Assembly (NCBI GenBank): GCA_019239785.1
Contig: JAFAZM010000270.1
Location: forward strand, 1-8,440
Reading direction: 5' to 3'
Source of the DNA: Sphingomonadaceae bacterium
GTDB lineage: Bacteria; Pseudomonadota; Alphaproteobacteria; Sphingomonadales; Sphingomonadaceae
DNA: 8,440 nucleotides
Shown: piece by piece, positions 4,988 to 8,440 of the stretch
How positions within the stretch are numbered: the first letter of the stretch is position 1
How the letters are laid out: each line of letters begins with the position of its first letter
Program-made: the position numbers and the translations under genes
Notes under the pieces: generated by a model
What the model saw: only the letters and a program-made list of their open reading frames with translations
Database searches by the model: none
Told to the model about the DNA's origin: nothing

Positions 4988-5617
4988 ATGCGCGCCAAGC
5001 CCCTCCTCCCCCTCGCCGCCGCGGCCCTGCTCGCCGGCTGCGCGACGCCGGAGGCGCGGCTGAGGACGGGGCTGGTCGATGCCGGTCTCTCGCCGCCGCT
5101 CGCGGACTGCATGGCGCGCCGCATGGCCCACCGCCTGTCGCTGACCCAGCTGCTGCGGCTGCGCGACCTGCCGCGGGCGCGGGAGGCGGTCGGCGTCGGC
5201 GAGTTCCTGCACCGGGTGCGGGCGCTCCACGACACCGAGATCCTGGGCGTGGCGAGCAGCTCGGCGGCGCTCTGCGCGACCGGCTTCGCCCACTGGCCGC
5301 CCCCGAGAGGAGCCGCACGCCGATGGCCTTCCCCCAGCCCTATGTCGCCGATCCAGAGCGTTATGACGGCCGCATGCCCTACCGCCGCTGCGGGCGGAGC
5401 GGGCTCGATTTGCCGGCGGTCTCGCTCGGTCTCTGGCAGAATTTCGGCGGCGAGGATGTGTTCGAGACCGGCCGGGCGATCCTGCGGCGCGCCTTCGATC
5501 TCGGCGTCACCCATTTCGACCTCGCCAACAATTACGGCCCTCCCTACGGCTCGGCCGAGGAGAATTTCGGCCGGGTGCTGGCGAGCGACTTCGCCGGCCG
5601 GCGCGACGAGCTGGTGA
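4988..5617 (+). CDS. Small lipoprotein with read-through C-terminal extension
   Basis: The first 102 residues look like a real lipoprotein: signal sequence MRAKPLLPLAAAALLAGC with lipobox LAGC (Cys18), then a mostly helical domain with GLVDAGLSPPLADCMARRMAHRLSL and FLHRVRALHDTEIL, ending SSAALCATGFAH. I recall similar sphingomonad proteins of about 100 residues but no function. Here the codon after FAH is TGG (5294-5296), and the frame runs on for 107 residues to 5617, overlapping the reductase gene by 295 bp. The extension is Ser/Pro/Arg-rich shadow sequence, so a stop was probably lost by one base change (TGG from TGA or TAG) or by a sequencing error. The ribosome site is poor (GCGAGAG about 20 nt upstream). 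The real product probably ended near 5293. Confidence 0.6.
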   Translation: MRAKPLLPLAAAALLAGCATPEARLRTGLVDAGLSPPLADCMARRMAHRLSLTQLLRLRDLPRAREAVGVGEFLHRVRALHDTEILGVASSSAALCATGFAHWPPPRGAARRWPSPSPMSPIQSVMTAACPTAAAGGAGSICRRSRSVSGRISAARMCSRPAGRSCGAPSISASPISTSPTITALPTARPRRISAGCWRATSPAGATSW

Positions 5618-6384
5618 TCTCGACCAAGGCCGGCTGGGACATGTGGCCGGGCCCCTATGGCGACGTCGGCGGCAGCCGCAAATATCTGATCGCGAGCTGC
5701 GACCAGAGCCTGAAGCGGATGGGGCTGGATTATGTCGACATCTTCTATTCGCACCGGGTCGATCCGAAGACGCCACTCGAGGAGACGATGGGTGCGCTCG
5801 CCCACCTCCACCGCCAGGGCACGGCGCTCTATGTCGGCATCTCCTCCTACTCGCCCGAGCTGACCCGCAAGGCCCACGCCATCCTCAAGGCCGAAGGCGT
5901 GCCGTTGCTGATCCACCAGCCAAGCTATTCGATGCTGAACCGCTGGATCGAGGACGAATTGCTCGCGACGCTGGAAGAGCTGGGCGTCGGCTGCATCGCC
6001 TTCTCGCCGCTGGCGCAGGGGATGCTGACCGACAAATATCTGGACGGCGTGCCCGCGGGCGCCCGCGCCGGCAAGGGCGGCTCGCTCGGGGAGCGGCTGC
6101 TGACGGACGCGAATATCGAACGGATCCGCGCGCTGAACGGGATCGCGCAGCGCCGCGGCCAGACTTTGGCGCAGATGGCGATCGCCTGGACGCTGCGCGA
6201 TCCGCGCGTGACCTCGGCGCTGATCGGCGCGCGCACCATCGCCCAGCTCGAGGACAGCGTCGCGGCGGTGCGGCGGCTCGATTTCAGCGCGGACGAGCTG
6301 GCCGAGATCGACCGGCACGCGACCGACGGCGGCATCGACCTCTGGCGCGTCTCGTCGAAGCTCGGCGAGGGGGACATCGCCTGA
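5323..6384 (+). CDS. gpr: Aldo-keto reductase, YghZ/L-glyceraldehyde 3-phosphate reductase type
   Basis: A 353-residue NADPH-dependent aldo-keto reductase close in sequence to E. coli YghZ (Gpr), as recalled: shared blocks include LANNYGPPYGSAEENFGR, STKAGWDMWPGPYG, SRKYL, RMGLDYVDIFYSHRVD, YVGISSYSPE and IHQPSYSMLNRW. The catalytic tetrad is present: Asp66, Tyr71, Lys102, His144. The family reduces L-glyceraldehyde 3-phosphate and methylglyoxal-like aldehydes in the cytosol, so a detoxifying role is likely; members of the group also resemble potassium-channel beta subunits. Length is normal for the family. GAGAGGAG lies 10 nt before the start. The stop TGA overlaps the likely CTG start of the cupin gene, so the two should be translationally coupled. 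The upstream lipoprotein frame overlaps its first 295 bp. Confidence 0.93.
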   Translation: MAFPQPYVADPERYDGRMPYRRCGRSGLDLPAVSLGLWQNFGGEDVFETGRAILRRAFDLGVTHFDLANNYGPPYGSAEENFGRVLASDFAGRRDELVISTKAGWDMWPGPYGDVGGSRKYLIASCDQSLKRMGLDYVDIFYSHRVDPKTPLEETMGALAHLHRQGTALYVGISSYSPELTRKAHAILKAEGVPLLIHQPSYSMLNRWIEDELLATLEELGVGCIAFSPLAQGMLTDKYLDGVPAGARAGKGGSLGERLLTDANIERIRALNGIAQRRGQTLAQMAIAWTLRDPRVTSALIGARTIAQLEDSVAAVRRLDFSADELAEIDRHATDGGIDLWRVSSKLGEGDIA

Positions 6385-6812
6385 ACGAGGCGCAGGCCCT
6401 GATCGCGGCGCTCGATCTGGCGCCGCATCCGGAGGGCGGCTGGTATCGCGAGACCTGGCGCGCCGAGGCGGCGGAGGGCGAGCGCGCGTCTGCCACCGCG
6501 ATCCTGTTCCTGCTCGAGCAGGGGCAAAGCTCGCACTGGCACAAGGTCGACGCGACCGAGCTCTGGCTGTTCCACGCCGGCAGCCCGCTCGCGCTGCGCA
6601 CCGCGCCGGGCGATGGCGGGCCGGTCGAGACGGTCCGGCTCGGTGCCGAAATGCTGGCCGGGGAGCGGCCGCAGGTCCGCGTCCCGCCCGGCGCCTGGCA
6701 GGCCGCCGAGGCCGACCGCGGCTGGGCCCTGGTTTCCTGCATCGTCTCGCCCGGCTTCGAATTTTCCGGCTTCACGCTGGCGCCGCCGGGCTGGGCGCCG
6801 GGGAAGGTTTGA
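6381..6812 (+). CDS. Cupin family protein (DUF985), probable CTG start
   Basis: A 143-residue single-domain cupin of the DUF985 (Cupin_5) family. Family marks are APHPEGGWYRETWR (14-27), ILFLLEQGQSSHWHKVDATELWLFHAG with possible metal ligands His52, His54, Glu60 and His65, VPPGAWQAA, and the end GFEFSGFTLAPPGWAPG. Homologues begin a dozen or so residues before HPEGGW, but no ATG, GTG or TTG exists in frame in that region or for a long way upstream. The only fitting start is CTG at 6381, which overlaps the reductase stop as CTGA and has GAGGGGG ending 7 nt before it, the same arrangement as the usual ATGA overlap. The biochemical role is unknown; some members are called sugar epimerase-like. 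sucC starts 33 nt after its stop. Confidence 0.85.
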   Translation: MNEAQALIAALDLAPHPEGGWYRETWRAEAAEGERASATAILFLLEQGQSSHWHKVDATELWLFHAGSPLALRTAPGDGGPVETVRLGAEMLAGERPQVRVPPGAWQAAEADRGWALVSCIVSPGFEFSGFTLAPPGWAPGKV

Positions 6813-6845
6813 TTCGTCTCCGAGCCTGTGCTTTAGCCGCGCTCC

Positions 6846-8045
6846 ATGAACATCCACGAATATCAGGCGAAGGAGCTGCTCGCCAGATTTGGCGTGCCGG
6901 TGCCGGCGGGCCATGCGGCGATGAGCGTCGAGGAGGCGGTCGCGGCGGCTGAGAAGCTTCCCGGGCCGCTCTATGTCGTGAAGGCGCAGATCCATGCCGG
7001 CGGCCGCGGCAAGGGCAAGTTCAAGGAGCTTGGGCCGGATGCCAAGGGCGGCGTGCGGCTGGCCCGCTCGCTGGACGAGGTCCGCGCCGCCGCGCAGGAG
7101 ATGCTCGGCAATACCCTGGTCACCGTGCAGACCGGGCCGGCCGGCAAGCAGGTCAACCGCCTCTACGTCACCGACGGCGCCGACATCGCCAGGGAATATT
7201 ATCTGGCCCTGCTCGTCGACCGGAAGACCGGCCGCATCGCCTTCGTCGTTTCGACCGAGGGCGGGATGAGCATCGAGGACGTCGCCCACGAGACGCCGGA
7301 GAAGATCCACAGCTTCACGATCGATCCCGCAACCGGCTTCCAGCCCCATCACGGCCGCGCGGTGGCGCATGCGCTGGGCCTCACCGGCGACCTGAACAAG
7401 CAGGCGCAGAAGGTTTCGAAGCAGCTCTACGAGGCCTTCCTCGGCACCGACGCCTCGCAGATCGAGATCAACCCGCTCGCCGAGACCGAGCAGGGCCAGT
7501 TGCTGGTGCTCGACGCCAAGGTCGGCTTCGATTCCAATGCCATGTTCCGCCATCCGGACCTCGAGGCGCTGCGCGACGAGAGCGAGGAGGATCCGATGGA
7601 GCGCGAGGCGGCCAAGTACGACCTCGCCTACATCAAGCTGGACGGCAATATCGGCTGCATGGTGAACGGCGCCGGCCTCGCCATGGCGACGATGGACATC
7701 ATCAAGCTGAACGGCGCCTTCCCGGCCAATTTCTGCGACGTCGGCGGCGGCGCCTCCAAGGAGAAGGTGACCGCGGCGTTCAAGATCATCCTCTCCGATC
7801 CGGCGGTGAAGGGTATCCTCGTCAACATCTTCGGCGGGATCATGCGCTGCGACATCATCGCCGAGGGCATCGTCGCCGCGGCGCGGGAGACCGAGCTTGC
7901 GGTGCCGCTGGTGGTGCGGCTGGAAGGCACCAATGTCGCCGAAGGCAAGGCGATCCTCGCCGACAGCGGCCTCGCGATCGTGCCGGCCGACGATCTCGGC
8001 GATGCGGCAAGGAAGATCGTCGCGGAGGTGAAGGAAGCGGCGTGA
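6846..8045 (+). CDS. sucC: Succinate-CoA ligase, beta subunit
   Basis: A 399-residue full-length SucC. With SucD it interconverts succinyl-CoA and succinate, making ATP or GTP in the TCA cycle. The N-terminal ATP-grasp domain starts MNIHEYQAKELL and shows Lys46, HAGGRGKGKFKELGPDAKGGV with the longer loop typical of alphaproteobacterial and mitochondrial enzymes. Metal ligands fit Asn209 in EINP and Asp223 in VLDAK. The C-terminal CoA-ligase domain has GNIGCMVNGAGLAMATMD (268-284), DVGGGASKEKV and NIFGGIMRCD. There is no clear Shine-Dalgarno sequence in the 33 nt before the ATG. sucD is not next; etfB follows after a repeat. Identification is certain; the nucleotide preference cannot be read. 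Confidence 0.98.
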   Translation: MNIHEYQAKELLARFGVPVPAGHAAMSVEEAVAAAEKLPGPLYVVKAQIHAGGRGKGKFKELGPDAKGGVRLARSLDEVRAAAQEMLGNTLVTVQTGPAGKQVNRLYVTDGADIAREYYLALLVDRKTGRIAFVVSTEGGMSIEDVAHETPEKIHSFTIDPATGFQPHHGRAVAHALGLTGDLNKQAQKVSKQLYEAFLGTDASQIEINPLAETEQGQLLVLDAKVGFDSNAMFRHPDLEALRDESEEDPMEREAAKYDLAYIKLDGNIGCMVNGAGLAMATMDIIKLNGAFPANFCDVGGGASKEKVTAAFKIILSDPAVKGILVNIFGGIMRCDIIAEGIVAAARETELAVPLVVRLEGTNVAEGKAILADSGLAIVPADDLGDAARKIVAEVKEAA

Positions 8046-8054
8046 CAATTTTTT

Positions 8055-8221
8055 CCCTCTCCCTCCAGGGGAGAGGGAGGGGCCCGCCGCACAGCGGCGG
8101 GAGGGTGAGGGCAAAGGCGGAGGAGCGTTATCGCAAACGCTGTCACCCTCACCCAGCTTCGCCTAAGCTCGCCGAAGAGGCTCGCTAAGGCTGCGCAACC
8201 CTCTCCCCTCAAGGGAGAGGG
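8055..8221. repeat. Composite palindromic repeat between sucC and etfB
   Basis: Several hairpins are nested. At each end there is a CCCTCTCC/GGAGAGGG stem (8055-8077 and 8199-8221). Inside, CCCGCCGC-ACA-GCGGCGGG (8083-8101) is a perfect 8-bp stem. GGGTGAGGG (8103-8111) pairs with CCCTCACCC (8146-8154), enclosing AGCGTT/AACGCT (8124-8141). A further GCCTAAGC/GCTAAGGC pair lies in 8161-8192. No T-run follows any stem, so it is not a classic terminator. It fills nearly all of the sucC-etfB gap and resembles repeat mosaics I recall from sphingomonad genomes. Confidence 0.8.
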
Positions 8222-8248
8222 AAGGGTTGGAAGGAAGAAGGTGAAGCC

Positions 8249-8440
8249 ATGAAGCTGCTGGTCGCCGTGAAGCGGGTGATCGACTACAACGTGAAGCCGC
8301 GGGTGAAGGCGGACGGCACGGGCGTCGACCTCGCCAACGTCAAGATGAGCATGAACCCGTTCGACGAGATCGCGGTCGAGGAGGCGATCCGGCTGAAGGA
8401 GAAGGGCGTGGCGAGCGAGATCGTCGCGGTCTCGATCGGC
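8249..8440 (+). CDS. etfB: Electron transfer flavoprotein beta subunit (N-terminal part)
   Basis: The first 64 residues of EtfB, cut by the window end. The opening MKLLVAVKRVIDYNVKPRVKADGTGVDL, then MSMNPFDEIAVEEAIRLKEKG and IVAVSIG, is characteristic of the family: a Rossmann-like AMP/FAD-binding domain. EtfB pairs with EtfA to carry electrons from acyl-CoA and other dehydrogenases to ETF-ubiquinone oxidoreductase. etfA would be expected next, beyond the edge. GGAAGAAGGTG ends 5 nt before the ATG, a good ribosome site. It lies 203 nt after sucC, separated by a hairpin-rich repeat. Confidence 0.95.
   Translation, partial: MKLLVAVKRVIDYNVKPRVKADGTGVDLANVKMSMNPFDEIAVEEAIRLKEKGVASEIVAVSIG

Noticed and set aside
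8055..8077. Hairpin after sucC as an intrinsic terminator
   Set aside because: The T-run lies before, not after, the stem on the plus strand, so it lacks terminator polarity.
5925..8114. A 729-codon open frame on the minus strand opposite the reductase, cupin and sucC genes
   Set aside because: It lies antisense to three well-identified genes, matches no family I know, and is rich in Arg, Asp, His and Gly as expected of a shadow of GC-rich coding sequence.

Overview
The window is a GC-rich stretch of bacterial chromosome, probably from an alphaproteobacterium of the Sphingomonadaceae (Sphingomonas-like). The grounds are the codon use, a sucC with the long alphaproteobacterial/mitochondrial-type insertion near its N-terminus, several small secreted proteins and lipoproteins of the kind common in that family, and dispersed palindromic repeats built on a CCTGAGCCTGTCGAAGG core, which I recall as frequent in sphingomonad intergenic regions. 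The organism call is an inference; no marker RNA is present.

Layout. Positions 1-265 are non-coding: one hairpin repeat (81-162), then a minus-strand terminator (228-262). Two minus-strand genes follow, a secreted DUF2059 protein (266-766) and, upstream of it, a PHB-depolymerase-type esterase (841-1950). A divergent intergenic region (1951-2239) holds a PhaR-like dyad on the esterase side and a terminator-like hairpin just before a small lipoprotein made of 11-residue repeats (2240-2521, plus). That gene ends in a good intrinsic terminator and converges on a small secreted protein (2605-2961, minus). The 528-nt gap that follows carries the second copy of the hairpin repeat and a probable broken micro-gene. 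A lipoprotein of unknown function (3490-3972) comes next, then a sharply AT-rich 170-nt intergenic island with two AACCA/TGGTT dyads and an EcfG-like promoter candidate, leading into a tandem PilZ protein (4146-4766). After a composite palindromic repeat (4790-4935) there is a compact run: a small lipoprotein whose reading frame continues into the next gene, a YghZ-type aldo-keto reductase (5323-6384), a cupin (DUF985) gene that appears to start at CTG overlapping the reductase stop, and sucC (6846-8045). A second composite repeat (8055-8221) separates sucC from the start of etfB (8249 to the window edge).

How the genes work together. The reductase and cupin are translationally coupled. sucC (TCA cycle) and etfB (electron transfer to the quinone pool) are central metabolism; sucD does not follow sucC here. 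The esterase with a PhaR-like site suggests polyhydroxyalkanoate turnover. I see no phage, IS, CRISPR or defence genes and no obvious new multi-gene system. The most interesting signals are small: the CTG start, the stop-codon loss before the reductase, the orphan terminator-like leader hairpin, and the AT-rich control region of the PilZ gene.
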